DNA of 64,000 bases, from NCBI RefSeq assembly GCF_036381655.1, contig NZ_DASVCJ010000020.1, positions 1 to 64,000 of the forward strand, written 5' to 3'. The notes beneath the pieces are model-generated. The model worked only from the letters and a program-made list of their open reading frames with translations. It was not told the origin of the DNA and made no database searches. Made by a program: the position numbers and the translations under genes. Numbering within the stretch: position 1 is the stretch's first letter; the number at the start of each line of letters is the position of its first letter. Below, one piece after another: positions 1 to 7,274 of the stretch. The stretch comes from Ferrovibrio sp036381655. GTDB lineage: Bacteria > Pseudomonadota > Alphaproteobacteria > Ferrovibrionales > Ferrovibrionaceae.

Positions 1-120
1 CGAAAGGCAGCTGAACGCAGTGTCGAGGCAACATGGCAACGTATCGGAAGCCTGCTGGACCGCTTCCCGCCACAGGAATGCGCAAACTATCTCAGGAACG
101 CTGGCTATGCTTCGATCTAA
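1..120 (+). CDS. IS630-family transposase, C-terminal end (partial)
   Basis: Reading from base 1 in the first frame gives 39 residues and a TAA stop at 118-120. The peptide contains WQRIGSLLDRFPPQECANYL and ends NAGYASI, which is the usual C-terminus of IS630-family (DDE, mariner-like) transposases. The rest of the element lies to the left of the window. The element's right terminal repeat must fall between base 121 and the stop codon of the next gene at 141. IS630 elements duplicate a TA, and a candidate TA lies at 134-135, but without the left end this boundary is only a guess. The insertion sits directly behind the gdx gene and does not interrupt it. Confidence 0.85.
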   Translation, partial: RKAAERSVEATWQRIGSLLDRFPPQECANYLRNAGYASI

Positions 121-140
121 CGGGATTCCGGTCTAGGCGC

Positions 141-458
141 CTACGCCGTTACCAGCTTCAGCCCGACGATGCCGGCGACGATGAGCCCGATGCAGGCAAG
201 GCGCAGCAGGCTGGCCGATTCGCCGAACAGCACGATGCCGAGCATGACGGTGCCGATGGTGCCGATGCCGGTCCACACCGCATAGGCGGTGCCGAGCGGC
301 AGCTGCTTCAGCGCCAGGCCGAGCAGCCACAGGCTGACGAGCATCGCCGCCGCCGTGCCCAGGCTGGGCCAGAGCCGGGTGAAGCCGGCGGTGTATTTCA
401 GCCCGATCGCCCAGCCCACTTCCGCAAGCCCGGCGAAAACCAGGATCAGCCATGCCAT
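141..458 (-). CDS. gdx: Guanidinium exporter, SMR family (Gdx/SugE)
   Basis: A 105-residue small multidrug resistance protein with four predicted membrane helices. It has the family's glutamate in helix 1 (GLAEVGWAIGLKYT) and the segments PLGTAYAVWTGIGTIG and LFGESAS, which match SugE/Gdx rather than EmrE. Gdx proteins work as dual-topology dimers in the inner membrane and export guanidinium in exchange for protons. A GGAG lies about 9 bases before the ATG. I found no guanidine riboswitch in the 73 bases upstream, only a GC-rich hairpin, so regulation is unknown. The gene follows the PAS_5 gene on the same strand and may share its message. Confidence 0.9.
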   Translation of the reverse strand: MAWLILVFAGLAEVGWAIGLKYTAGFTRLWPSLGTAAAMLVSLWLLGLALKQLPLGTAYAVWTGIGTIGTVMLGIVLFGESASLLRLACIGLIVAGIVGLKLVTA

Positions 459-531
459 GACAACCTACTCCGCTATGCTGCGGCGAGGCCGCCCCCGCCG
501 CGTCTGTGCTTTCCATCCGAAGGCCGGGCGG

Positions 532-1560
532 TCAATCCGCCGCGGCCATGATCTGCGCCGACAGCACCATGTCGGGCGTCTCGCCGTCGCTGGCAAGCGG
601 CAGGATGAGGCCTTCGAAGCGCGAGACCATGCCCTGCTCGCCGACGGCATCCACCTTGGCCCAGAGCGGCTGGCGGGCGGCGACCGCCTGCAGATAGGCC
701 AGATGCGCCCGCGCGCCGAAGGCGCCGTCGGGATGCTCGTCGATGCAGCGGCCGGTGAGATCGAAGCCGCGCAGCCGGGCGATGGCGCTGCCGAACAGGC
801 GGTAGCGGAAGCGCGGCCCCGCCTCGGCGCCCTCCGGCGCCAGGATGTCGAACAGGAAGAGATGGCCGAGCAGATACGAGAGCGTCTCGGGCGCGAAGGA
901 GGCGCGCGGCGGCAGCGGCCGGCCCTGGCGCCAGGAATCCCAATCCCGCAGCAGCCGCAGCAAGCGCAAATCGGCGATGCGCTCCGCCAGCGCGGCCGGC
1001 GCATCGCAGGCGACCTCGACCCCGGCCGGCATCCGGCTGATGCCGTCCGCCGGGCCGAGCATCTGGTTGAACATGCCATGCATGATCATGTCGATGCGGC
1101 TGCCGTCGCCGGCGAGCGGCAGGGTGAGCGCTTCCGATGCCAGCGCGCTGCCGTCGCGCAGCCGGTAGCGGCCGCGGGTGAGCAGGGGCTGGCGCATCGC
1201 CATGACGCGGCGCAGGCCGTGCAGCGCCAGGCGGCGCATCACCGGATCGGGAATCTCGTCGAGCCGCTTGCCGGTCATGTCGCCGCCGCGCGCGAAGGCG
1301 AAATTGCTGCCGTAGAGCCGATAGGTCGCGGTCAGCGGCTCCGGCGAGACGTCCCAAAGGATGAGGTTGCCGAGGATGTAGCGCAGCCGCTCGGGCGAAA
1401 AATCGCCGCGCGCCGGCAGCCGGCGGCCGCCGTCGCTTTGCGCCGCCCAATCCGCCAGCAGGCGGGCGAGCATGGCATGGCGGATGCGCGGCGCGACCAG
1501 GTCCGGCGTCGCGCAGATGAATTCCTCCATATCGGCCAGTTCGGCCGGAAACGGCTCCAT
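532..1560 (-). CDS. Tandem PAS_5-domain protein
   Basis: A protein of 342 residues made of two copies of the same alphaproteobacterial PAS_5-type unit. Each copy carries a W-x-R-x-LP start, a F-x-PE-LxYLLG segment, a YRLFGS-like strand and a G-x-DLTG segment. Copy 1 covers about residues 25-180 and copy 2 about 195-335. There is no output domain and no membrane segment, so it is probably a cytoplasmic ligand-binding or partner protein of unknown target. The ATG at 1558-1560 has a GGGGG run just upstream. A longer reading from 1605 would overlap the chemotaxis receptor gene and lacks a better ribosome site. It lies 22 bases behind that receptor gene, so the two are probably co-transcribed. Confidence 0.75.
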   Translation of the reverse strand: MEPFPAELADMEEFICATPDLVAPRIRHAMLARLLADWAAQSDGGRRLPARGDFSPERLRYILGNLILWDVSPEPLTATYRLYGSNFAFARGGDMTGKRLDEIPDPVMRRLALHGLRRVMAMRQPLLTRGRYRLRDGSALASEALTLPLAGDGSRIDMIMHGMFNQMLGPADGISRMPAGVEVACDAPAALAERIADLRLLRLLRDWDSWRQGRPLPPRASFAPETLSYLLGHLFLFDILAPEGAEAGPRFRYRLFGSAIARLRGFDLTGRCIDEHPDGAFGARAHLAYLQAVAARQPLWAKVDAVGEQGMVSRFEGLILPLASDGETPDMVLSAQIMAAAD

Positions 1561-1582
1561 CGGCCCCCTTCGGCTCGTCGGC

Positions 1583-4036
1583 TCAGAATTCCTGCCAGTC
1601 GTCATCGTTGTTGCGCGGCGGCATGGCAGCCGGCTTGGCGGCAGCCGGTTTGGCAGGGACTGGCTTTGCAGCAGCCGGCTTGGCGGCGATGGGCGTCGCG
1701 GCCGTCGCCTTCATGGCGGCCGGCCTGGTCGCCGCCATGGCCTCGCCGGCGGCCAGCTTGAAGAAGCCGACCAGGTTGGCCAGTTCGGCCGCCTGGCCCG
1801 ACAGCGACTGCGCCGAAGCCGAGGTTTCCTCCACCAGCGCGCCGTTGCGCTGGGTCATCTCGTCCATGCTGGCGACGGCGGTGTTGACCTGCTCCAGGCC
1901 GGTGGCCTGTTCGCGGCTGGCGGCGGCGATCTCGCCGACGATATCGGCGACTTTCTTCACCGCGCTGACGATCTCGGTCAGCGATTCGCCGGCCTGGTTG
2001 ACCAGCGCGGCGCCGGACTTGACCTGCGCATTCGAAGTGGCGATCAGCGCCTTGATGTCCTTCGAGGCATTGGCCGAACGCTGCGCCAGCGCGCGCACCT
2101 CCTGCGCCACCACGGCGAAGCCCTTGCCGGCCTCGCCGGCGCGCGCGGCCTCCACGCTGGCATTCAGCGCCAGCAAATTGGTCTGGAAGGCGATCTCGTC
2201 GATCAGCGAGACGATCTCGACGATCTTCTGCGCGCTGTCCTCGATGCCGTTCATGGCGCGCACCGCCTCGCCGACGATGCCGCCGCCCTTTTCCGCCGTG
2301 CCGCGCGCCGCCGCCGCGAGCTGGTTGGCGGCCTGGGCGTTGTCGGCATTCTGCTTCACCGTCGCGGTGATCTCGTGCATCGAGGCGGCGGTCTCCTCAA
2401 TGGAAGCCGCCTGGCTTTCGGTGCGCTGCGCCAGATCCTGGCTGCCGGTCGAGATTTCCGCCGAGGCCTCGCGCACCGCCGCGGCGCTGCCGCCGAGACG
2501 GCCGGCGAAGTCGCGCAGCCGGGCGACGGTGTCGCGCGCCGCCGCAGCGAGCGTGCCGAAGGCGCCGCGATATTCGCCGGCGGCGGAACGGGCGAGATCG
2601 CCCTCGGCCAGGGCGCGCAGCACGCGGCCCAGATCGTCCAGCACGTTCTGCAGGGTATCGGCCAGGCCGTTCATCTGCTGCGACAGTTCGCGGAAGACGC
2701 CGTCCTTGCCGGCCAGATCGATCCGGCGGGAGAAATCGCCCTCGCCGACCGCGGCGCAGAATTGCGCGATCTCGCGGCTGATCGCCGCCTCGCGCTCGCG
2801 CTGCGCCGCCATGCGGGCCTGCTCGGTTTCGGCGCGGCCGCGCTCTTCCGCTTCCAGCTTGGCCTTCTCCTCGGCATTGCGCTGAAAGACGACCAGCGAC
2901 TTGGCCATGGCGCCGATCTCGTCGCTGCGTTCGGCATAGCCGATTTCGGCCTGCTCGCCGCGGGCGATGCGGCCCATCGTGTCGGTCATCACCCCGAGCG
3001 GACGCATGGCGCGCAGGATGAAGAAGACCGCGCCGCCGGCCAGCAGGATCAGGGCGATGAGGGAGATCGAGGCGACGGTGGCGAGCTGGCGCGTGCGTTC
3101 GCCGATCAGGCGGTCGGCCATGCTCAGGCTGTCCTCGATCGCCGCGTCGCGCATATAGCCGGCGGTATAGAGCAGCGGATTCTGCTGTTTGCGGAAATCG
3201 GCCATGCTGAAGGGCATCGCCTCGCCCTTGTCGGCGGCGGCATGGACCGCGGCATAGAGTTTCGGCAGGCCGACATAGAAGGCCGTCTTGGTGGCCTCGG
3301 CCTTCTCCTTCAGCGCCGGCGAGGGATCGATCATGCCAAGCGTCATCACGATGCGGCCCCAGATCGCATCGACCCGGCCGGTATATTCGGCCAGCTTCTG
3401 CTTGGTCGCCGCCGACATCGGGCCGCCCGCGGCCACGACGTTGACCGTGGTGGTGCCGCGGATGCTTGCTTCGGCGCGCATGTCGGCGGCAAGCCGCGCG
3501 ATCACCATCGGCATCGCCACGTCGTTGCTGGCATGGCTGATCGCCGCATCGGTGCGGTTCAGCAGCGGCGTCAGCAGATTCACCAGATTGGCCAGAGCCG
3601 GCACATAGCCGTTCATCACCTCCGCCGGCCGCTCGCCGATCGGCTTGCTGACCGCGGCCTCGACCTTCTTGCGCCAGTCGGCCAGGGTATCGCGGATCTG
3701 CTCGATGATGCGCAGATCGCCGGCCGGCAGGCCGGCCAGGCGCGCATTGGCGATGGCGGCGGCAAGCGTCGCGTCGCTGGTCTGGCGCGGCTTGGCCAGG
3801 AAATCGCCATTCGGGTCGGTCGTCTTCTCTTCGCGCAGGGCGGCATTGTATGCGCCGCGCTCGATGCCGATCAGTTCGAGGAAGCGCAGCAATTCGCCCT
3901 GCGTGGCGGCGAGCTGGCGCGCCTGCACGGTGTCTTCGCGCGCCATATAGGCTTCGCGTACCAGCATCCCGGCCAGGCCGAGAACGATTGCGCCGATAAT
4001 ACCGACGAAAAGCAGAAAACTGCTGCGGATACGCAT
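1583..4036 (-). CDS. Methyl-accepting chemotaxis protein with CheR-docking tail
   Basis: An 817-residue chemoreceptor. Residues about 8-28 form the first membrane helix, a long helical periplasmic sensing region follows, and a second helix lies near residues 325-345. HAMP segments follow (MRPLGVMTDTMGRIARGE and later repeats), then a long signalling coiled coil whose hairpin tip contains IAFQTNLLALNASVEAARAG, the CheA/CheW contact site. The C-terminus is a flexible Ala-Lys-Pro-rich linker ending in DWQEF, which fits the W-x-x-F pentapeptide that tethers the methyltransferase CheR in enteric receptors. The ligand is not evident from sequence. No other chemotaxis gene lies in the window, so this is an orphan receptor locus. 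Confidence 0.92.
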   Translation of the reverse strand: MRIRSSFLLFVGIIGAIVLGLAGMLVREAYMAREDTVQARQLAATQGELLRFLELIGIERGAYNAALREEKTTDPNGDFLAKPRQTSDATLAAAIANARLAGLPAGDLRIIEQIRDTLADWRKKVEAAVSKPIGERPAEVMNGYVPALANLVNLLTPLLNRTDAAISHASNDVAMPMVIARLAADMRAEASIRGTTTVNVVAAGGPMSAATKQKLAEYTGRVDAIWGRIVMTLGMIDPSPALKEKAEATKTAFYVGLPKLYAAVHAAADKGEAMPFSMADFRKQQNPLLYTAGYMRDAAIEDSLSMADRLIGERTRQLATVASISLIALILLAGGAVFFILRAMRPLGVMTDTMGRIARGEQAEIGYAERSDEIGAMAKSLVVFQRNAEEKAKLEAEERGRAETEQARMAAQREREAAISREIAQFCAAVGEGDFSRRIDLAGKDGVFRELSQQMNGLADTLQNVLDDLGRVLRALAEGDLARSAAGEYRGAFGTLAAAARDTVARLRDFAGRLGGSAAAVREASAEISTGSQDLAQRTESQAASIEETAASMHEITATVKQNADNAQAANQLAAAARGTAEKGGGIVGEAVRAMNGIEDSAQKIVEIVSLIDEIAFQTNLLALNASVEAARAGEAGKGFAVVAQEVRALAQRSANASKDIKALIATSNAQVKSGAALVNQAGESLTEIVSAVKKVADIVGEIAAASREQATGLEQVNTAVASMDEMTQRNGALVEETSASAQSLSGQAAELANLVGFFKLAAGEAMAATRPAAMKATAATPIAAKPAAAKPVPAKPAAAKPAAMPPRNNDDDWQEF

Positions 4037-4194
4037 AATACCACCCGATCATCCGTAGTAAGATGAGCGCGGTGGTAGCACAGAGTGATCGCGACGTCCC
4101 CGATTTTTCCGGTAAGGTCTTGAAAATCGCCATTCCTGGGCCGGCAGCCGGCGCGGCGTGGCCGCCAAGCGGCACGCGCTGGTTGCAGCGCAGG

Positions 4195-4225
4195 AAAAAG
4201 GGTGCCGCCTGGGAGGCGGCACCCT
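4195..4225 (-). terminator. Rho-independent terminator after ahpC-ahpD
   Basis: A perfect 10-11 bp inverted repeat (4199-4209 with 4215-4225, loop TGGGA) is followed, on the minus strand, by a run of five T (4195-4199). It lies about 165 bases past the ahpD stop codon and faces the direction of that operon. Confidence 0.75.
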
Positions 4226-4285
4226 CGGGGCTATCCGGGCGGAGGGGCGGAAGGCCCGGATAGAACGGCATTCTCCGGGGAGACA

Positions 4286-4327
4286 GTTGCCGAAAGACGG
4301 TTGCCGAAAGACGGTTGCCGAAAGACA
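4286..4327. repeat. Three tandem copies of a 14-bp unit
   Basis: GTTGCCGAAAGACG occurs three times head to tail (4286-4299, 4300-4313, 4314-4327), the last copy ending in A. It lies in the untranslated stretch between ahpD and its terminator. The whole non-coding stretch 4037-4388 otherwise holds that terminator and, presumably, the chemoreceptor gene's promoter. Confidence 0.9.
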
Positions 4328-4388
4328 GCTTCTGACGCGCCCCGCGTTTGTCTAAAGCCCGGTTTTTAGAGCGCCGGGCCGGCGCGCA

Positions 4389-4955
4389 TCATTCCGCCGC
4401 CTGGGCAAGGCCGCCGCCCTGCATGGCCGCTTCGCCATCCAGCACGGCGGCGACCGCATGCACCACGGCGGCGATGCGCACCGCCTGCTGGATCTGCTCT
4501 TCGCTGAGGCCCGCCTGGCGCAGCTGCGCCTCGTGGCTTTCGACGCACATGCCGCAGCCATTGACGGCGGAGACTGCGAGCGACCACAGCTCGAAATCGA
4601 CCTTGTCGACGCCGGGCTTGCCGATCACGTTCATGCGCAGCCTGGCCGGCATCGCCTTGTAGTTGGCGTTCGGCTCATGCGCCATCATATGCACGAAGCG
4701 GTAATAGATGTTGTTCATGCCCATGATCGCCGCCGCCGCCTTGGCGGCGGTCAGCGCTTCGGGCGCGAGTTTCGGGCCGAATTCGGCCAGCAGATCCTGG
4801 ATCACCACCGGCTGGCGCGCCGCCAGGGCCGTGGCGATGAAGGTGCCGGCGCGCTGCTGCTCGCTCAGGCCGGGCTCGGCGGCGAGCGAGCCCAGGTTCA
4901 GCTTGAGGTCGCGGGCGTAGTCCGGCAGACGGTTCTTCAGGCTTTCGAGGCTCAT
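4389..4955 (-). CDS. ahpD: Alkyl hydroperoxide reductase AhpD (CMD-domain peroxidase partner)
   Basis: A 188-residue AhpD-family protein. It carries the C-x-x-C pair (Cys134 and Cys137 in AVNGCGMCVESHE) followed by His141, the redox and proton-relay residues of the carboxymuconolactone decarboxylase fold, and MGMNNIYYRF in the first half. AhpD supplies electrons to AhpC. The ATG at 4953-4955 has GGAG seven bases upstream, and the larger reading through to 5471 is only an overlapping open frame. The gene is 83 bases downstream of ahpC, and both probably share the OxyR-controlled promoter. Confidence 0.93.
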   Translation of the reverse strand: MSLESLKNRLPDYARDLKLNLGSLAAEPGLSEQQRAGTFIATALAARQPVVIQDLLAEFGPKLAPEALTAAKAAAAIMGMNNIYYRFVHMMAHEPNANYKAMPARLRMNVIGKPGVDKVDFELWSLAVSAVNGCGMCVESHEAQLRQAGLSEEQIQQAVRIAAVVHAVAAVLDGEAAMQGGGLAQAAE

Positions 4956-5038
4956 GGGAATCTCCTGTTCTTCTGGTCCGCTGTTGCGCGGCATCCGCCG
5001 CCGCAATCGCGCGGCGGCGGGCCGCTCTGCGCCGCGGA

Positions 5039-5578
5039 TTAGGCGGCCTTGAGGACGTCCTCGCCCTTCTGCCAGTTGCAGGGGCAGAGTTCGTCGGTCT
5101 GCAGGGCGTCGAGCACGCGCAGCACTTCCTGCGGATTGCGGCCGACATTCAGGTCGTTGACCGAGACGAAGCGGATGATGCCCTCCGGGTCGACGATGAA
5201 GGTGGCGCGCAACGCGACGCCCTCGTTCTTGTCGAGCACGCCGAGCTGCTGGCTCAGCTCGCGCTTGATGTCGGCGAGCATCGGGAACGGCAGCTCCTTC
5301 AGGTCGGCATGGTTGTTGCGCCAGGCCAGATGGACATATTCGCTGTCGATCGACACGCCGTAGATCACGGCATCGCGGTCGTTGAACTCGCCGTTCAGCT
5401 TGCCGAAGGCGGCGATCTCGGTCGGGCAGACGAAGGTGAAGTCCTTCGGCCAGAAGAAGACGACCTTCCACTTGCCCTTGTCGCTGTCGTTGCCGATATC
5501 GGCAAAGGCCTGCTTCGGGTCGGTGGAAACGGTGGCTTTCAGGTTGAAAGCGGGAAACTTGTCACCAACGGTCAACAT
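5039..5578 (-). CDS. ahpC: Peroxiredoxin AhpC (2-Cys, AhpD-linked type)
   Basis: A 179-residue thioredoxin-fold peroxidase that reduces hydrogen peroxide and organic peroxides in the cytoplasm. The peroxidatic Cys51 lies in DFTFVCPTE, and the C-terminal CPC (Cys165 and Cys167) in DELCPCNW supplies the resolving thiol, as in actinobacterial and alphaproteobacterial AhpC that pair with AhpD. The ATG at 5576-5578 has AGAGGAG upstream. The gene is divergent from oxyR and is followed by ahpD. The longer frame running to 6643 is antisense to oxyR and was not used. Confidence 0.95.
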   Translation of the reverse strand: MLTVGDKFPAFNLKATVSTDPKQAFADIGNDSDKGKWKVVFFWPKDFTFVCPTEIAAFGKLNGEFNDRDAVIYGVSIDSEYVHLAWRNNHADLKELPFPMLADIKRELSQQLGVLDKNEGVALRATFIVDPEGIIRFVSVNDLNVGRNPQEVLRVLDALQTDELCPCNWQKGEDVLKAA

Positions 5579-5645
5579 AGGGATACGCTCCTCTCTTGGT
5601 TCTCGGGTCTGGGGCATACGGGCCTGTTTGCGCCCGCTGAGCCGT

Positions 5646-5674
5646 AGATAGGCCCTTTGCTTTGATCGTTCCAA
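5646..5674 (-). promoter_or_regulatory. Candidate ahpC promoter
   Basis: On the minus strand TTGGAA (5669-5674) and CTATCT (5646-5651) are separated by 17 bases. The -35 element overlaps the left arm of the palindrome proposed as OxyR site, as expected for an activator contacting RNA polymerase. Spacing and position fit; the match at -10 is moderate. Confidence 0.45.
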
Positions 5675-5692
5675 CGCATTATTCCGTTGAAA
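5669..5692. promoter_or_regulatory. Candidate OxyR operator between ahpC and oxyR
   Basis: A 24-bp imperfect palindrome, TTCCAACG and CGTTGAAA around an 8-base centre (one mismatch per arm pair). It overlaps the -35 region of both divergent promoters. A second small palindrome, ATCGG-CTTTA-CCGAT (5696-5710), has the T-N11-A form of LysR-family sites and lies between the oxyR -35 and -10 boxes. Confidence 0.5.
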
Positions 5693-5716
5693 CTGATCGG
5701 CTTTACCGATTATAAT
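5687..5716 (+). promoter_or_regulatory. oxyR promoter (near-consensus, leaderless)
   Basis: TTGAAA (5687-5692), 18 bases, then a perfect TATAAT (5711-5716). The expected transcription start, about seven bases after the -10 box, coincides with the oxyR ATG at 5723, and no ribosome-binding site is visible. This suggests a leaderless message. Confidence 0.7.
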
Positions 5717-5722
5717 CCGGGC

Positions 5723-6691
5723 ATGATCAACACCCCCACCCTGCGGCAATGGCGCTATCTGGTCGCCCTGGCGGAAATCCGCCATTTCGGTAAAGCGGCG
5801 GATGCCTGCTTTGTCACCCAGTCGACGCTGTCGGCCGGCATCCAGGAGTTGGAAACACAGCTCGGCGCCGCTTTGGTCGACCGCACCAAGAGAAAAGTCG
5901 TGCTCACCCCCCTGGGCGAGGACCTGGCCGGCCGGGCGCGCGAATTGCTGCGCGAGGCGGAGGAGATGGTGCTGCTGGCGCGCGCCGCGGCGGCGCCGCT
6001 GACCGGCCCGCTGCGGCTCGGCGTGATTCCGACGATCTCGCCCTTCCTGCTGCCGCGCGTGCTGCCGGCCCTGCGCAAGCGGTTCCCCGAGCTGAAGCTG
6101 TATCTGCGCGAGGACCTGACCTATCGCCTCATCGATCAGCTGCAGGCCGGCAAGCTCGACCTGCTGCTGCTGGCCTTGCCGTTCGAAGGCGGCGCGCTGG
6201 ATACCCTGCCGCTGTTCGACGACGAATTCCTGCTGGCCTGCCGCGCCGACCATCCGCTCGCGCGCCGCAATGCCATCAAGCTGGAGGATCTGGCCGAAGC
6301 GCCCCTGCTGCTGCTCGAGGACGGCCATTGCCTGCGCGATCACGCGCTGGCCGCCTGCCGCCTGCCGCCCTCGCCGCGGCGCGACGGCTTTGCCGCCACC
6401 TCGCTGCCGACGCTGGTGCAGATGGTCGATAGCGGACTGGGCGTGACGCTGCTGCCGCAACTGGCGCTGGATGCCGGCATCCTGCGCGGCACCGACGTGG
6501 TCACGCGCCCCCTGGGCAGCGCGCGGAAAGCCGATGCGGCGCGCCAGATCGGGCTGGCCTGGCGGCGCGGCACCCAGCGCGCCAAGGAATTCACCCTGTT
6601 CGGCGAGGCCCTGGTGGCGGCGGCGAAGGCGACGGCGGATCACGCGCCGCAGACAGAGGCGCGCAGTGCAGAGACAAAGAGCAGACCATGA
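5723..6691 (+). CDS. oxyR: Hydrogen-peroxide-sensing LysR regulator OxyR
   Basis: A 322-residue LysR-family regulator with an N-terminal winged helix (RHFGKAADACFVTQSTLSAG) and a substrate-binding-type sensor domain. The peroxide switch is intact: LLLEDGHCLRDHALAAC carries Cys203 and Cys212, nine residues apart like Cys199 and Cys208 of E. coli OxyR. The ATG at 5723 was chosen because the alternative TTG at 5687 is inside the -35 box. The gene is divergent from ahpC-ahpD, its likely target, and its stop codon overlaps the start of the acetyltransferase gene (ATGA at 6688-6691). Confidence 0.95.
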   Translation: MINTPTLRQWRYLVALAEIRHFGKAADACFVTQSTLSAGIQELETQLGAALVDRTKRKVVLTPLGEDLAGRARELLREAEEMVLLARAAAAPLTGPLRLGVIPTISPFLLPRVLPALRKRFPELKLYLREDLTYRLIDQLQAGKLDLLLLALPFEGGALDTLPLFDDEFLLACRADHPLARRNAIKLEDLAEAPLLLLEDGHCLRDHALAACRLPPSPRRDGFAATSLPTLVQMVDSGLGVTLLPQLALDAGILRGTDVVTRPLGSARKADAARQIGLAWRRGTQRAKEFTLFGEALVAAAKATADHAPQTEARSAETKSRP

Positions 6692-7212
6692 CGAAAACCC
6701 TGATCCGCCCCGCCACGCCGGCCGATGCCGGAACCATCGTCGATCTGGTGAAGGCGCTGGCGATCTACGAAAACGAGCCGCTCTCCTCGGTGAAGATCAC
6801 GCCCCAGGACGTGCTGCGCGACGGTTTCGGCGAGCAGCGGCGCTTCGAGGCGCTGATCGCCGAACTGGATGGCGCGCCGGTCGGCTTTGCCCTGTTCTTC
6901 CACAACTACTCGACCTGGGAGGGCCGCGCCGGATTGTTCGTCGAGGACCTCTTCGTGCTGGAACGCGCGCGCGGCCATGGCCTGGGCAGGCAGCTGATCA
7001 CCGCCCTGGCGGCGATCGCCGACGCGCGCGGCTGCAAGCGCCTCGATCTGAACGTGCTGGACTGGAATCCGACGCGGGAATTCTACCATCGCCTCGGCAT
7101 CCGCCATCTCGAATCCTGGCTGCCCTACCGCATGGTTCAGCCGGCGCTCGCCGAACTGGGCGCGCAGGCCGATCCGGCCTGGTTCCCGGCGCGGCCATCT
7201 AGAAAAATCTAG
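6688..7212 (+). CDS. GNAT-family N-acetyltransferase (diamine/thialysine acetyltransferase-like)
   Basis: A 174-residue single-domain acetyltransferase. It shows the acetyl-CoA loop in RARGHGLGRQLITALA and the segments YSTWEGRAGLFVEDLFV and LDWNPTREFYHRLG, typical of the spermidine/spermine and thialysine acetyltransferase branch. The true acceptor amine cannot be read from sequence. Its start overlaps the oxyR stop by four bases, so it is translationally coupled to oxyR and may take part in the peroxide response, which is inference. Confidence 0.85.
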   Translation: MTKTLIRPATPADAGTIVDLVKALAIYENEPLSSVKITPQDVLRDGFGEQRRFEALIAELDGAPVGFALFFHNYSTWEGRAGLFVEDLFVLERARGHGLGRQLITALAAIADARGCKRLDLNVLDWNPTREFYHRLGIRHLESWLPYRMVQPALAELGAQADPAWFPARPSRKI

Positions 7213-7242
7213 TAGGAAGCCGCCACCCTGTGCGAGACTCGC

Positions 7243-7262
7243 CCCGGGGGAATTTCCCCGGG
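7243..7262 (+). promoter_or_regulatory. Hairpin covering the ribosome-binding site of the histidine kinase gene
   Basis: CCCGGGG (7243-7249) pairs with CCCCGGG (7256-7262) around a six-base loop. The right arm contains part of the only Shine-Dalgarno candidate (GGGAG, 7260-7264) for the ATG at 7275. No T run follows, so it is not a classical terminator. Confidence 0.4.
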
Positions 7263-7274
7263 AGATAGAACGGC

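Noticed and set aside
459..531. Guanidine riboswitch before gdx
   Set aside because: Neither the class I conserved core nor the paired ACGR hairpins of class II are present; only a GC-rich hairpin is seen.
1472..4066. Long plus-strand open frames (864 and 425 codons) across the chemoreceptor gene
   Set aside because: They are antisense shadows of high-GC codon use; the minus strand encodes a clear chemoreceptor.
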